Shown piece by piece: positions 46,056 to 58,209 of a stretch of 64,000 nt of DNA (position 1 is the first letter of the stretch; every line of letters begins with the position of its first letter). Source of the stretch: Neckera pumila (taxonomy: Eukaryota > Streptophyta > Bryopsida > Hypnales > Neckeraceae); assembly GCA_963969595.1 (NCBI GenBank), contig OZ018413.1, positions 2,420,501-2,484,500 on the forward strand, given 5' to 3'. A program made the position numbers and the translations under genes. The notes under the pieces are model-generated. The model saw only the letters and a list, made by a program, of their open reading frames with translations, made no database searches and had not been told where the DNA came from.

Positions 46056-46931
46056 TTGCGAAGTCTGATTGCTTCAGCGAGCAATTATACATTTTGACTA
46101 TTCACCTGGGGTACTTTTCCAACTTGTGGTCAAAAATGCTGAAATTTTTTCCACACATTTTCATATGAGTTAGGTGTAAGATCCTACAGTTAGATGTCCA
46201 ATAAAAACAATTTTCAAATTTTTTTACTCTTTGCTATAGAAATTGCAGTTTTGAGTGTTTTTTGGCAGAAAAAAGGCCTTGGTCCATAGGGATTAAGATA
46301 CTATTCTAGGATCCAATCCTAAGGTTATCTTCGAGGGTGGACTTGATTTTAAAGCACAATTCTGGTATTTTAGAGTCCTAGTATTAGCTTCTAGGATCAA
46401 TCTTTGGGGTCCTCTGTTGGGATCAACTTCAAAGGTCAAAACTTAGGGTTGCCTTTCATGATTTTTACTTAGAATCAATTTCTAGGGTCCTAGTGTTAGC
46501 TTCTAGGGTTCCATTAATACTGGCAATTACTAGAATACATTCTAATTTATGGCCTCTTTACACTAGTGACCAAGATTCAATTCAGATAATTTTCTTGGTT
46601 ACAACTCTTGGTCAAAAGTGATGACCAAGACCCACTATTGTCATCCCTTAGACACCTCCAATAGTGTAAAGTGAACTTAGATTGTAAAGTGAACTTAGAT
46701 TGATTCCTTGGGGATTGATTTTCTTAAATGAAATTCTAAAAAATGATAGATTTGATAATTTATTCTTCTCTTTTTACTCATCTTCTCTCCCTTTTTCTCT
46801 AGTGGGAAGAAAGAGAGGCCCTTATATTAAACCATGAAGTATAATAACGATCCTTTACAAATTAAGACCCCAAACAATATGTGCTCAATGCCTAATATTT
46901 GCGAAAAACAAGTCCACTTCCATTTGACCCC

Positions 46932-47298
46932 TTAACCCCTAAAGGACCAAACACCGTTTTTTGGCAACATAGCGATTTTAGGCAGCTCACTACAAACAGA
47001 GTTTTTTATTTCTTTTCTTTGGAAATTTCACCCAACATAGTGCCCAAGGAGTAGCTTTAAGGTCCAACAATTTTCATAACTTTTGACTACATGGTTAAAA
47101 AGTTATTGCATGATATGTAGTTTTTGTTACTCGGTGGGCAGCTCGGGCAGCTCAAAAAACTTCTTTAAAAATCACTTTTTTGAAAAATGAAAAATTGGGA
47201 GTGCTTCTAAAGATTTATTTAGACAAGGAAAAATTTGAATCACTCCATTTTGTTGAATGAGATGAGAATTATGAAGGATTCTAGTTTGCGGGTAGGTT
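46932..47298 (+). mobile_element. TTAA-flanked element copy 6, right side missing
   Basis: Starts TTAACCCCTAAAGGACCAAA and follows copy 4 for about 365 bases (GCAACATAGCGATTT, GTTAAAAAGTTATTGCATGA), then stops abruptly at unrelated higher-GC DNA. Confidence 0.7.
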
Positions 47299-47640
47299 TG
47301 GATCCTGGGCTGTTCACATCATGAAGATTTGTGGGATTTATGAAACCCTGCCTATGAGCACCCTGAATGGGGCCTCCAGAGCCAGCTCCCCATGGAAACG
47401 GAGCCTGACATATATCCCGGCAGTATCAGAGCCCCGAATCTTCTGATTAGTAAGCCCTTGTTGCGCCCGTCCAGGTCAGGGCCATCACGGGGTCCATACC
47501 AGAGCCTGAAGACGACAGAACTGGCACTTCCCGTGCAGCAGGAAGCGCCTAGTGACGCTCAGCAATGTACCCGTACCCACCGATACTGTAGTTTGTGCAT
47601 GAGACCGATCGAAAATCCATCTTCTGCATGAAAACAGAAG
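47299..47640. other. Higher-GC segment of unknown nature
   Basis: Base use changes sharply here. An open frame at 47392-47631 encodes 79 residues (start METEPDIYPGS, end CMRPIENPSSA) with no resemblance I know. It could be a chance frame, a small gene or a fragment of a mobile element. Confidence 0.3.
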
Positions 47641-47756
47641 ATATATATATATCACTGACAAGCTAGTACCTTGTTAATTGATTAATCCGTAGATTCCTTC
47701 CTTACAACCACACTCGCTGACTCCGCAAAGAGCACAACCAGCCTCCACTTCGGTTC

Positions 47757-48780
47757 CTATAAACCACCAACTCTGAGTTCACTCTACTTATTCGGCACGC
47801 TCCATGTAAGGCTTGCAATTATTTGAGCAGTACTCTGAAAACTACTTGCTGCAACTCTTCAGTTCGAGCTTCCTCAAACTCGCAGTTGTTTGAAGTAATT
47901 TGCGGCGACGTACGACGTACTAGCTAGGGTGCTAGCTAGCTCCATTGATAGCAAGGTAAGGCATGGCGGAACTCTTTCGCTTGCCCTCGAGTTAATTTGG
48001 CTGCATGTGTTACGGATTTTCGGCTGCATGTCCATCACTTGCTAGCTTTGTGTAGATATCGAGGTGCAAAATTGGACGTGTCACGTACTGGACGTATGCA
48101 GGTTTTTAAGCTTTTAATTTTATTGCATTGGTGGCGTTGCATTGCAAAGACCTGTTCGACTAGTGGACGTACGTACGTAGTGGCGGAGATCACGAGATGC
48201 AGATTGAATATGTATTCCTAGTAACTGTTACAGTACGTGGAATGTAACTCAGCTTGTCAAAATGGTCTATTCTTAGTGATTATGATACCCATCGTTTTGT
48301 CATTTGTACGCCGGCGAGCAAATTTGACGTGTTACTGCAGGTTAAGGGTGTACGTTGGGTAGCAAGATTGGATTGGTTGGATCAATTTGATGGCTTTCCA
48401 TTGTTTAGAAACTGGATCTGCCTTTGGACGTGTGCACATGTTGGATCGATCTATCGACTAGCTAGCTCTTGAGGCCGGAGGTTCTGCAACGAGTAGGTCG
48501 AACGTGATTTTGATCGAACAGTCCGTGCATAATTATTATCATAATCCGCGGCACTTAATTGATTTTGGTTTCCAATAGTTTTGCAGTACGTCTTGTTGTT
48601 GAAGATTACTAGCTGTGATTAATGAAGAATAATAAAAAGAGTTTAGAAACAGAATTTGTAGGATTGGCAAATTAAAGTACATTGCGGGTATGCACGTACA
48701 AGTAAATGGTGTTCAGAATTTAATACGTGACTAAATTTCGGTATTTGATGTCGACCAGCACCATAATTTTGTTATTTTAG
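47757..48780 (+). promoter_or_regulatory. PDC core promoter, 5'UTR exon and 5'UTR intron
   Basis: A good TATA box, CTATAAA, lies at 47757-47763. A likely leader exon would begin near 47790 and end at the donor GCAAG|GTAAGG (47955). The matching acceptor TTGTTATTTTAG ends at 48780, 21 bases before the ATG. The intron would be 825 bases long. Leader introns are common in strongly expressed plant genes. Confidence 0.55.
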
Positions 48781-48801
48781 AGACTGCGCTGAAATCCCAC
48801 A

Positions 48802-51800
48802 ATGGAATCAGCTGGTAAGAAAGGCGAGTCGACGGTAAACGGTACCGCAGACCCCGAGACCCTCTGGACTCTCGGTCGCTACATTGCTCGCCGCCTGGTG
48901 GAGATCGGTGTGCGCGACGTGTTCACCGTCCCCGGCGACTTCAACCTCATCCTCCTCGACCACTTGATCGCAGAACCCGAGCTCGAGATCATCGGCTGCT
49001 GCAACGAGCTCAACGCGGGCTACGCCGCGGACGGCTACGCACGAGCGCACGGCGTGGGCGCTTGCGCCGTCACCTTCACCGTCGGAGGGTTGAGCATCAT
49101 CAATGCCATCGCCGGAGCCTACAGCGAGAATCTGCCGATTATCTGCATTGTGGGAGGACCGAATTCGAATGATTTTGGGACGAATAGGATTTTGCACCAT
49201 ACCACGGGAGAGCCGGATTTCGGACAAGAGCATCGGTGCTTCCAACAAATCACGTGTGCACAGGTTTGAAGAATTGCAATGTCACAATGTAAAGTTGAAT
49301 TTTTTATATGATGCTCTGACTTCTGTCATTCGATGTGGTTTAGGGTTTGTCATAAACCCTAATAGATCGGACTGCTTGAGCTTCATTTGGAGTGCTCTGT
49401 TTTTTCAATTCATACATTGTACACTGATTTGTCTTAATGCACTGATTAATTTGTCCGGACTTCATGTTTCTTGTAATGGCATGATTTCAATTGCATTTTT
49501 TGTTAACGTTAGTCTCAATATGGAGTTTGTACTAGTGCGAGGATACTTACAAGTAAGAAAAGACACCTAATAAGAGAATAAAGCTAGGCCTTTCTCAGAC
49601 TTTTAGGGTGAAGTAGTTTGTACTGTGCTTTATTTACACTAGTACCGCGATCAAGAACTGATCGATGAGTAATTAATCTGTGAGGTTGTCATTTTGCAGT
49701 TTGTGATCCAAAATTTGGACGATGCACATGAGCTTCTGGACATGGCTATCTCCACAGCCATCCACAAGAGCAAGCCGGTGTATCTGAGTGTGAGCTGCAA
49801 TTTGCCATCGCTTCCACATCCATCCTTTAAGGCTTCGCCTATTCCTTACACCATCACCCAGCAGTGTCTATCCTTAAAAATTCCCGGCAGGTACATATAT
49901 ACAAAATTCAACCCCTTTAATTAGCAACGTTCTTAGCAACAATTGGACGTTGCTGATAACACTCAGCTCTGATTTCAAATTTGACATTTAACATTTCAAC
50001 TAAACATCGTCCAAAATGAACAGCGTTATGGAGCATGTTTGCTAAAAAATGTTCCATATTTGCTTATGCATGTTCCAAAAAATGCATGTTTGCTGAAAAG
50101 CATTAATCAAGCATGCATGTACCAAAACGCTGTATGTAACTAAAAACGTTGCTAAACCCTTCAAATTCTTGTAGTGAATAATACTATTACTTCCAACATT
50201 ATTTTATCCTCTGAATGACTTTTTTTTTTTTCTCTTAATTTTAACGTTTTAATATATTGCTTTGTTCTGATTTGTTACTTCTGCAGTTTGTATGGAATCG
50301 GAGATCTGAAGTCCAACCAAATGAGCCTGGACGCAGCTCTGGACGCGGTGGATCACTTCTTAAGCGCAAGTGTGAAGCCTGTGCTGATTGCAGGCCCCAA
50401 GCTTCGAGTCGCCAAAGCGCAGCAAGCATTTGAAGATTTAGCCACGGCAAGTGGCTATGCCGTGGCCGTTATGCCCTCCGGGAAGGGTCTCTTCCGGGAG
50501 ACGCATCCCGGGTTCATTGGCACGTACTGGGGTGCCGTTAGCACTGCATTTGTGTCGGAGATTGTGGAGTCTTCCGACGTGTATGTCTTTGTTGGACCCA
50601 TTTTCAACGATTACAGGTTGCTAATTAATTTTCATACCCTTTTCTGTAGTCTTTGAACCTCTGAATCCTGAGGATCTCACAAGTAAGTATGATTCATTTT
50701 CTGTATTCTTTAATGCTGATAGTATTAAAAAAAAAAAATTGCGTTCTAGCAAGAATTTTTCTATTTCTGTATTCCTTGAATTCTGAGTCTTGATAAAAAT
50801 GGAATGGCAGGGATCTCACAAGCATGATATTTTTTCTGTTTTCTTTGAATTCGTCCTGTGATCTTCATAAATATTTCATACGGAGTAGTATTCTGGCAAG
50901 CATGATACCCTGCCAGTACCCCTTCAATCCAGGGAGCTTGATGAAAAATTTGTAGGGTTCTTGCAAGTATAATACTTGTTCTGTTTTCTATGAAACCCTG
51001 AGAGCTTGACAAGTGGTTTTTAGGGTTCTTGCAAGTATTGACCTGAGAGTTTGATAATTTTTTATTTGAGGTCACTGAGAAGACGATTGCTGTTTGTTGT
51101 GCAGCTCGGTAGGGTACTCGCTTCTGTGCAAAAGGGAGAAGACGATCGCAATACAGCCTGACAGAATTGTAATTGGAAACGGTCCTGCGTTTGGGAATGT
51201 GCTGATGAAGGACTTTCTGGAGGCTCTCTCAAAGCGAGTGAAGCGGAACACCACTTCATTTGACAACTACATGCGAATGTATGTCCCCGCTGGACTCCCT
51301 CTGAAGCAGAAAGTCAATGAGCCCCTGAAAACTGTTAACCTTTTCCACCACATTCAGGTACTCTTCAATGCATTGAAACCACTTGGCATGTATGTTTTCT
51401 AGAACTAAGGTACAGAGGATACTAAAACTGTTAAGAGACTTGATCTTGTTGCTCCTAGACTGTTACCCCATAGCATCTCATCCATTCATACACTTGGTTG
51501 GCCTTCAATTAGCACGTTATGTGTAAACATGACTTAGCTAACTTATGTCGATGGTCACTAATCTCTGAATAGAAATGGGTTTGACTGCTAGCTGTCTATT
51601 CAAGTAAGTGTCAGAATACAGACTCCTAATTTGAATGATTGAATAAGAAATTCATACATACTGATAATTTTTTTGATCTCAAGCTAGTTTTATTCATACA
51701 CCCACGGTGATCCCTCCCCAGCTCTAGATTACGTAAAATCCCAATAAAAGCTACTCATACGTACTGAGGAAAAGGCTGCAAATGACGCGAAGAGCACTAA

Positions 51801-53699
51801 TCTCTCCGGACCATGTTTTTGATATTTTCTCACAAGATTCTGACTTTTCGGGTTGTCTGTGCACGTGGTTTCAGGGAATGCTATCTCATGACACGGCAGT
51901 AATAGCCGAGACAGGGGACTCGTGGTTTAACTGCCAGAAGCTGAAGCTGCCCGACGGCTGCAAATACGAGTTTCAGATGCAGTATGGCTCTATTGGTTGG
52001 TCTGTGGGAGCTACTTTGGGTTACGCCCAAGGTGCCAAAGACAAGCGAGTCATCTCATGCATTGGTGACGGAAGCTTTCAAGTAAGTCCTCTCCCTCTTC
52101 TCAGCCCTAAATTAAGCCACGGCAGCTGATTCTGAATCTTCGATTAATGAGAATAGATTGGCAACGATTTTGGCGAAGTTTTGTGAAGCTGTGCGAAACT
52201 AAAAGCTACACAGATCTGTCTCTAGGCTTCAAAAAGACGACCACTTGTGCATCTCCTTTTGGCAATTGGAAGACTAGAAGTTTAATGAATACTGCCTTCG
52301 TGCCTTCCGGTTGATAGTAATTGACTTTCAACAGTGTCTAGTGGGTAAGGAAATGTTGGAAGTGAATTTGATACTACCGTAGAATCTGTGAAACTTGGAA
52401 AAGCTTTCTGGTTAACCCTTTTCAGCGAAGGATCCATGGATTTAAAATGGTCATTATGATCTATCATATCGTGGAAAGTACAATCGAAGTGGAGTAGATT
52501 TTTATGTCATTCGATTTAGTGAAGAACATTGCATGTGTTGGTTGAATCAAGTATCTTTTTGAAAGAATCAAAATCTCCATATGAACAACTCCAAACTACT
52601 AAAAATCACATCACATGAAGCTTCCGAGTCCTCGTACTTCAAGGGTTCAAGTTACTTCAGGCATTTTCGCACTGGTTATTTGAAAGTTGTGGGGACTGGG
52701 ATTGACCAGGTGACAGCCCAAGATGTGTCTACCATGATACGATGTGGGCAAAGGTGCATCATCTTCTTAATCAACAATGGTGGGTACACCATTGAGGTTG
52801 AAATTCACGACGGACCCTACAACATCATCAAGAACTGGAACTACACTGCGGTGGTGGAGGCTTTTGCCAACGGGGAAGGAAGTTTGTGGACTTGCAAGGT
52901 TAGTCGGTCTTACACAACCCTGCTTGTGAAAATATTTGCTTCTACCATAGTTGGATCAATTAACAGGATCAAACAGAACTTTCTTGAACTTCACGGCAGG
53001 GCCGCATCGCTTTGCTCTTTTCACTTGAGAATAATACAAGCTTGTCCATGTATTGTGGGCCACTGGAACACGAATATATTCTTGTTTCAGTGCTTCCATA
53101 GAAGGACCTCCGCCTTCCAATTCAAGAATGTTATGTATTGAACCTTGTGGTTTGTTTAGCAGTTTTGAGTATGTCATGCAAACTATAGTTTTTTACAGCT
53201 TTGTTGCATATATTTATCAACGCGATCAACATTCTTCATTAATGCTGGCGGTATAACATTTGACACCATCTAAAATTATATCGTTTAAACATTATATAAT
53301 GAGTCAAGTTGGTGACCTTGGTCCTTTTAAGGGGTTTAGGGTTTAGGGTGCAACTGAAGCAAAGGAACATGGACCAGTAATCAACATTAATCAGCATGTT
53401 TAATAGTATTAACTTTGCTCAGTTGTAATTAGTGATGTTGATAGGTGAGCATACCTTCCTAGCTCTGGATCTGAAACTTCAAGATTTCAAGACTAATTCC
53501 GAGGCAAGAGGATTTATTTTTATGGCAGGTTCGGACTGAGGAGGAGCTCCTGGACGCCATTGCTACTGTGCAAGGAGAGAAGAAAGACTGTCTTTGTTTC
53601 ATCGAGGTCATTCTGCACAAGGATGACACCAGCAAGGAGCTTTTGGAGTGGGGTTCTCGTGTGGCAGCAGCCAATGGCCGGCCTCCAAATCCTCAGTAG
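48802..53699 (+). CDS. PDC: Pyruvate decarboxylase
   Basis: Seven coding exons: 48802-49263, 49700-49890, 50287-50616, 51105-51357, 51875-52081, 52710-52898 and 53529-53699; 600 aa, close to the usual 600-607 of plant PDC, with no frame break. It makes acetaldehyde and CO2 from pyruvate in the cytosol with thiamine diphosphate and Mg, the first step of ethanol fermentation. Seen residues: Asp46 (VPGDFN), catalytic Glu69 ([16 protein letters not shown]), His132-His133 (HHTTG), GDGS at 476-479 with the paired Asn503-504 that close the cofactor motif, and Glu510 (GYTIE). The end reads [13 protein letters not shown]...PPNPQ as in seed plants. The donor of exon 1 (CAG|GTTTGA) is weak. Exon 1 is clearly GC-rich against the AT-rich introns. 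The ADH gene lies upstream on the same strand. Confidence 0.95.
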
Positions 53700-55426
53700 A
53701 CTAATCCACATCACTAATAACCTAATGAACCATCACTTAGTTATAAACTAACAAGTGGTGGGCTGGTCCCTTACATGTGAAGAATATACGAATAGTGCAA
53801 GAATTTAGGAGTAGAAAGACTCAGTGAACTACACGGCATAATTTTATTCAATGCTCACTCATATATATCCCATACAGGAGTACTCTCCAATTTCTATTTG
53901 GACCGTAGGATCTATGAGGTTTTACATGGTATGTAAGACCAACAATTTTGCAGATAACATAAATGAAATATTCGCGAATTTAGATAGTTATTAAGGAAGT
54001 ATTCCGGACTGTAGTCGAAATGCATTAGTGCTTGGACTTTTCGTTCTCTCTACTTCAGGAATCAGGATGAACGCTTGAGAGATAACCCACCCAACCATGT
54101 AATCCTTTCACTTTGGACCACTTATCGCTGATAGTTTGTAACTATCCAAAGTACGGGTGTTATTTGTAAAGAATTATTGGTAAGATTAACAATACACCTA
54201 AGCCTCTAAATGTGTTGGTATAATGAGAATCAAGCGGTTTATTTTACTACTTTTGAAGGATTAGAGACGAAATGTAACTCTTCTGTGCATCCTTGATAAC
54301 CTTAGCTTGCAAACTACCTAATACTCGCATGCTTGTGATACACACCCAAGCCTCGATTACCGTATATCACATCTCTCAATTCTCAGGCGGGTGGAACGAT
54401 GGATCCAGTTCAAAACTCACTCTGGAAACCCCTCATAGCAGCAAATTGTAGGTTGCTACTTGGGCTTTGGACAATTCTCGTGTACGTGTCAATTGCCAAT
54501 GACTGCAACTCCAGCTTCATGCTACTGATTCCAAGTTTGATCTCGTGACTGAACTAATGCATATTTTAAACCGCTCAATACAGATGAGTAATGTTTACTC
54601 AGACCATCCTAAATTAAGTCTGTCTGGGGGAGTGGTTCTACTAATTGGCAAGTGCTACCCTTGACTTACTATTAAGGAAAGTTCCCATAATCTTTAAAAA
54701 GATTAAAGGGTAGTAATCAGTGTAGTAAAGCATGACGAAGTATCAAACAATGCAAGTCACCATTGCTGTACGGTACAGTACAGTACAACACCCTCCTGCA
54801 TAAGATATTTTCCTACTCTCTTCGCCAGATATTACAATCCCTGCATTTCATTTTGTATAAGAAATGACTTATTCAGGATTATACAATTACACAGGAACAG
54901 CAAAATGAATTGAAAGAATAAATTGTGGCTAAACTGACGAATGCTCAATGCTTCTCTTGCACAAGCAATCTAGGAGAATTTCTAAGCGGACATTCACAAG
55001 ACACCTCTCTCTTGCACCTGGGTCTGAATCTGCCAAGCACAAAAAATCAGTGCCATACGTACGTTATGAACTCCAGAAATTGAACTTGCGGCACATTTTT
55101 GAATTATGCTTTAGCAAGTACCACTTCACTCATAACTTCTTCACTCACAAGAGTGACAGAACATAAGCTTAAGCCAATTCATGCAGCTGACATGCAACTC
55201 ACATCAGTGAGCCAAGTCCAAATCCAAACTGCCCAGGCACTCCTTTTCACTCTGAACATTTCACAAGCCAATCAGTCCTTAGCAGCTGCTGTTGGTCGAG
55301 GATATCACCATGCGAAGCCGCACCAGCATGCCTCTTAGGTAGAGTCATCTCCATGGCAGCGTCAAGAGTGGATTAGGCTCCATCATTTGTAGTTATTAAG
55401 GTGCTGATAAAATATAACAGCTAGCT
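53700..55426. other. Spacer downstream of PDC
   Basis: Begins with the likely PDC 3'UTR. A small open frame at 54399-54548 (49 residues, MDPVQNSLWKPL start, one hydrophobic stretch) has no known relative and could be chance. Nothing else recognised. Confidence 0.45.
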
Positions 55427-56428
55427 TCAAATGACAGGAAGATCTTCAGCTCTGTCCGTCTGCGTCCCTTCGTTGGTCTGGGACGCTACCCCGCGCTTTC
55501 CTCCTGCAAGGGTGCACATGGCATCACATTCAACAAATGTCCTGTGCACATTTCAACACCAGTGAACACTACAACAGAAAGCAGTGACTGCAACATACTA
55601 GCAACGCATTTGCAATGGTTTTGCAATGAAGCAATGTGTAACGGAACTTAGTTTGGAACTCGAAAAATACATAGTGTATTGCAAAACCATTGCAAAACCG
55701 TTGCAAAACCGTTGCAAAGTTGTGATTAATTTGATATAAAAGTCTTGGACAAAGAATCGATTGTATTGTATTGCTAAACTGTTGCAAATTCTAAACCATT
55801 GCAAACACAGTGCAATACTTTATATTAAACCATTGCAAAATCATTGAAACAAGCTTTGTGGGCATTGCAAAACCATTGCAAAAAGTATTGCAAACGCTGG
55901 ATTTTCTTGTAGTGGAACCACAATGATTCGAAATGGCATTGGCATCTCTTTTCTACTCGAGGAGCAAGTGCACATAAATATATTGCAATATACACATTTC
56001 AAGCAAACAAAAGCAAGAAGCTAGAGGAATCGATTGAAAATATATATCACGAAGGGCATACAGGACAGTAGAATGTTACCTATTCCGAAGAATCTGAGAA
56101 GAGACTGCCAAGCGTTACTCAGGTTGACGTCAGTAGTCTTCCCGCGTGAAATTCTCGGTACTTTCGTACAAGTGAGCTTGAAGGCATCGTACCCAGTGAC
56201 TCTGAGTTCCGCGTATACAAGGCATTCATCACTGGTAATTCTCTCTTGGAGTTTCTCCGGGATTTGTAAAACAAGCAAGAATTCACGACACGTTGCTTTT
56301 GAATCCACAGACAACTCATAGTATTCGCCAGGTGGAATCGACGTCACTATGGAATGGGTAGACCCACTTCCTTCCCTAACGACGATATCATGTTGATCAA
56401 GAACATTCACAACACGAAACTTTCCCAT
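55427..56428 (-). CDS. Small protein of unknown function, two exons
   Basis: Exon 1 56428-56080 and exon 2 55503-55427 join in phase (donor ATAG|GTAACA, acceptor CTTGCAG|GAGG) to give 141 aa. The protein begins MGKFRVVNVLDQHDIVVREG and has alternating beta-like stretches, then WQSLLRFFG and a polar tail ending EDLPVI. No signal peptide or membrane helix. It reminds me of small plant proteins that start with G-x-[FL]-R-V-V-N and have no known role, but I could not check this. Its ATG is only 60 bases past the stop of the neighbour at 56489-58209 on the same strand. A possible acceptor (TTGTTCGCAG at about 56454-56463) sits in its leader. The intron carries a CACTA MITE. Confidence 0.65.
55567..55914. 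mobile_element. CACTA-type MITE (348 bp)
   Basis: Starts CACTACAACAGAAAG and ends TTTTCTTGTAGTG. Perfect 3 bp target duplication GAA on both sides (55564-55566, 55915-55917). Interior is made of many TTGCAAAACCAT-like words on both strands. Lies in the intron of the 55427-56428 gene. Confidence 0.85.
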
Positions 56429-56488
56429 ATCACCCCAAAACTCTCTATCCCCAGACACTGCGAACAATCCCTTCGGACAAACACTTAA

Positions 56489-58209
56489 TTAGTCCAACCC
56501 TTTCATGACCAACTTGTCGCACAAAATCACAATATAGGACAAAATAAAAACCACAGTGAACACAAGAACGGCCCCAATGACACAAGCGGCCTTAACAAAC
56601 GAATGGGACTTTAACAGCAAGTCCAAGGGTGGATCCTTCAAACTCTTGAAACGAAACTTCTCCCCTAGTTGTCGTAGCTCAATTTTTCTTTTGATCACCT
56701 CCTGGACAATACCAACAAAGGATATTAAAAAGCCAAAACTCCAAAATCAGCATCAACACGCACCTGTACGTAACCCTAAATCCTGGAGCCTTTCCTCAAA
56801 TGAGCCCATCTTTCTCCTCCCTCATGAACACAATTCAGTAAGCTAAGTGCACCCAAATGTGACAACTTCCGTTCCCCAACACCTCAAAAGTGGCCTTGAA
56901 TGAACCCCCTTCAAGATTCAAAACCATCATAACTTTTTGAAAACAAGCAATGAAAGTTTAAGAGTTTTTTGAAGTCCATTCCCATAACACCGTATAACCA
57001 GGCAATGGTCCTAGCATGTCTGGGGGACTTAGCAATTAATTCAAGGATTGGGGTAGGTAGAGGAGACATATAAGACAATTCGGTTCCTGGAGGGGTCCCC
57101 TTTTCAAGGACACAAAAGGGACCCATGCCTCATTGGTAAACGATGTTATGCCAGGTGAGTCTAGTAATTTATGTATAAGTTACTCTATGCTCTCAACTTT
57201 GAAACTTTCTAAAATAGTACCTGAAACCCTATACCAACAAACAAGGAATCGAAAAGTACCGTCTGCTCACGCATTTCCTTTTGAAAATGAGAATCTCAAC
57301 CCTATAGATGTCTCTCATCATTTTTCTTGAGTTCGACAATACCCTCATCAAAAAACAAAAGATTGTCATTCAACCACTGAGAGAGTGGAACCAGAAAAAG
57401 TGTCGCTTCATTTAGGTGCTCATACCTTCGAGAACCAAGCAAGCTACAGACCAGAGTTCTCAAACAGGACTCCAACCTGGAACCCGAAACTAATAGGCAA
57501 GCTAAGGAGCAAGAACGTACCGTTTGCTCCCGCCTTTCCTTGAAAATGAGAATCTCCACTTTATGAATGTCTCTGAACTTCAGCCCAATCCCAATCACGG
57601 CTGCGAGAGCAGCAAGCACTGACAACAGACTCGGAAACCAAACTTTCCCACAAAGCGGCTTTAAGCATTTGCACCCTGTTGCAGACCCTGATTCCGACGA
57701 TGACGACGATGGCGTGAGTTGAGTCACAGCAGTCAGGATGACTCCTTGGAAAACACTGAAAAAACCCACCACGTTGTAGATCTGGCTGGTCAGCTCATCA
57801 CTTCGCTTCTCTCTGCGCACTAAGCGCTCGCCCTTCTCTTCGATCTCGTGCTCCCAATCCTCCAAAGCCTCCTTGTACACCGTGTTCTCCTTGATCCACA
57901 CCACACTCTTCACACGGTCCCAGGTGCTGATCTCTTTATTGGAATCAGCGGGCAATGCTTGTGCCTCTAATGCTTCCACAGCTGCAATGTCTCTACCCTG
58001 CAAGTGGAATGCCATGACGCTCATGGATTGTAACGTGCATTGTGAGCTTTACTTACATATGGTCGGATTTCGGAGAAGTCTGTACAAGGTTGTCTGTACA
58101 AGGCCATTGCAAAGAGACCCTGAATTTCTCGAAGTCTTCCCAGTGGACTTGTTGTCAGCACCAGGCAATCGATCGGCGGTCCAGTGTTACCATTTGTTTG
58201 GTCCTCCAC
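56489..58209 (-). CDS. Three-helix membrane protein of unknown function
   Basis: Three exons: 58209-58057, 57997-57521 and 56701-56489; phase 0 at both joins, 280 aa. The first intron is only 59 bases but has a perfect donor (GTAAGT) and acceptor (CACTTGCAG). The N-terminal 120 residues are soluble and charged (SPLGRLREIQGLF; later a Glu/Lys/Arg-rich, coiled-coil-like helix around 88-120). Then come three hydrophobic segments, about 124-145, 171-190 and 247-269, with a Ser-rich and Cys-rich loop between the first two (CKCLKPLC). A short tail follows. I do not recognise the family. The second intron contains a worn copy of the end of exon 2. A second unknown gene follows 60 bases downstream on the same strand. 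Confidence 0.75.
57250..57330 (-). pseudogene. Worn duplicate of the exon 2 end
   Basis: On the minus strand it reads AGAGACATCTATAGGGTTGA and GAGATTCTCATTTTCAA, matching the real exon (RDIHKVEILIFKERREQT) about 262 bases away, including the CGGTAC donor. One inserted base shifts the frame after ILIFK. Flanking intron DNA is duplicated too. Confidence 0.65.

Larger units (their letters stand above)
44835..46296 (+). mobile_element. TTAA-flanked element copy 5 (1462 bp, with nested MITE)
   Basis: Starts TTAACTCCTAAAGGACC and ends CATAGGGATTAA. Closest to copy 7: both have TTTTTGAAACTTTTTT near the start and a GCAGTTTTG..TGTTTTTTG block near the end. It holds MITE copy B at 44996-45244 and an AAAAATT microsatellite at about 45985-46055. 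Confidence 0.68.
41990..46530. repeat. Degenerate tandem-like tract split by younger elements
   Basis: Pieces at 41990-42400, 43345-43440, 44376-44514 and 46297-46530 are all built from drifting words such as TAGCTTCTAGGATC, CTCCTAGGATTAGCT and CTAAGGTTATCT, repeating every 20-40 bases. TTAA-family copies and MITEs interrupt them, so the tract was likely one block before the insertions. Confidence 0.55.

Noticed and set aside
48808..49248. Long open frame of 146 codons on the minus strand across PDC exon 1
   Set aside because: Mirror of a GC-rich coding exon; no family resemblance, while the plus strand is clearly PDC.
49930..50190. Possible CACTA element in PDC intron 2 (ends TTCTTGTAGTG)
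   Set aside because: Only one end is recognisable; no partner CACTA start found.
53328..53350. Interstitial telomere repeat GGGTTTAGGGTTTAGGG
   Set aside because: Only two units; can arise by chance.
57302..57520. Open frame running on past the donor at 57520 in the membrane-protein gene
   Set aside because: The spliced form restores a third membrane helix; the read-through is intron, partly a duplicate.
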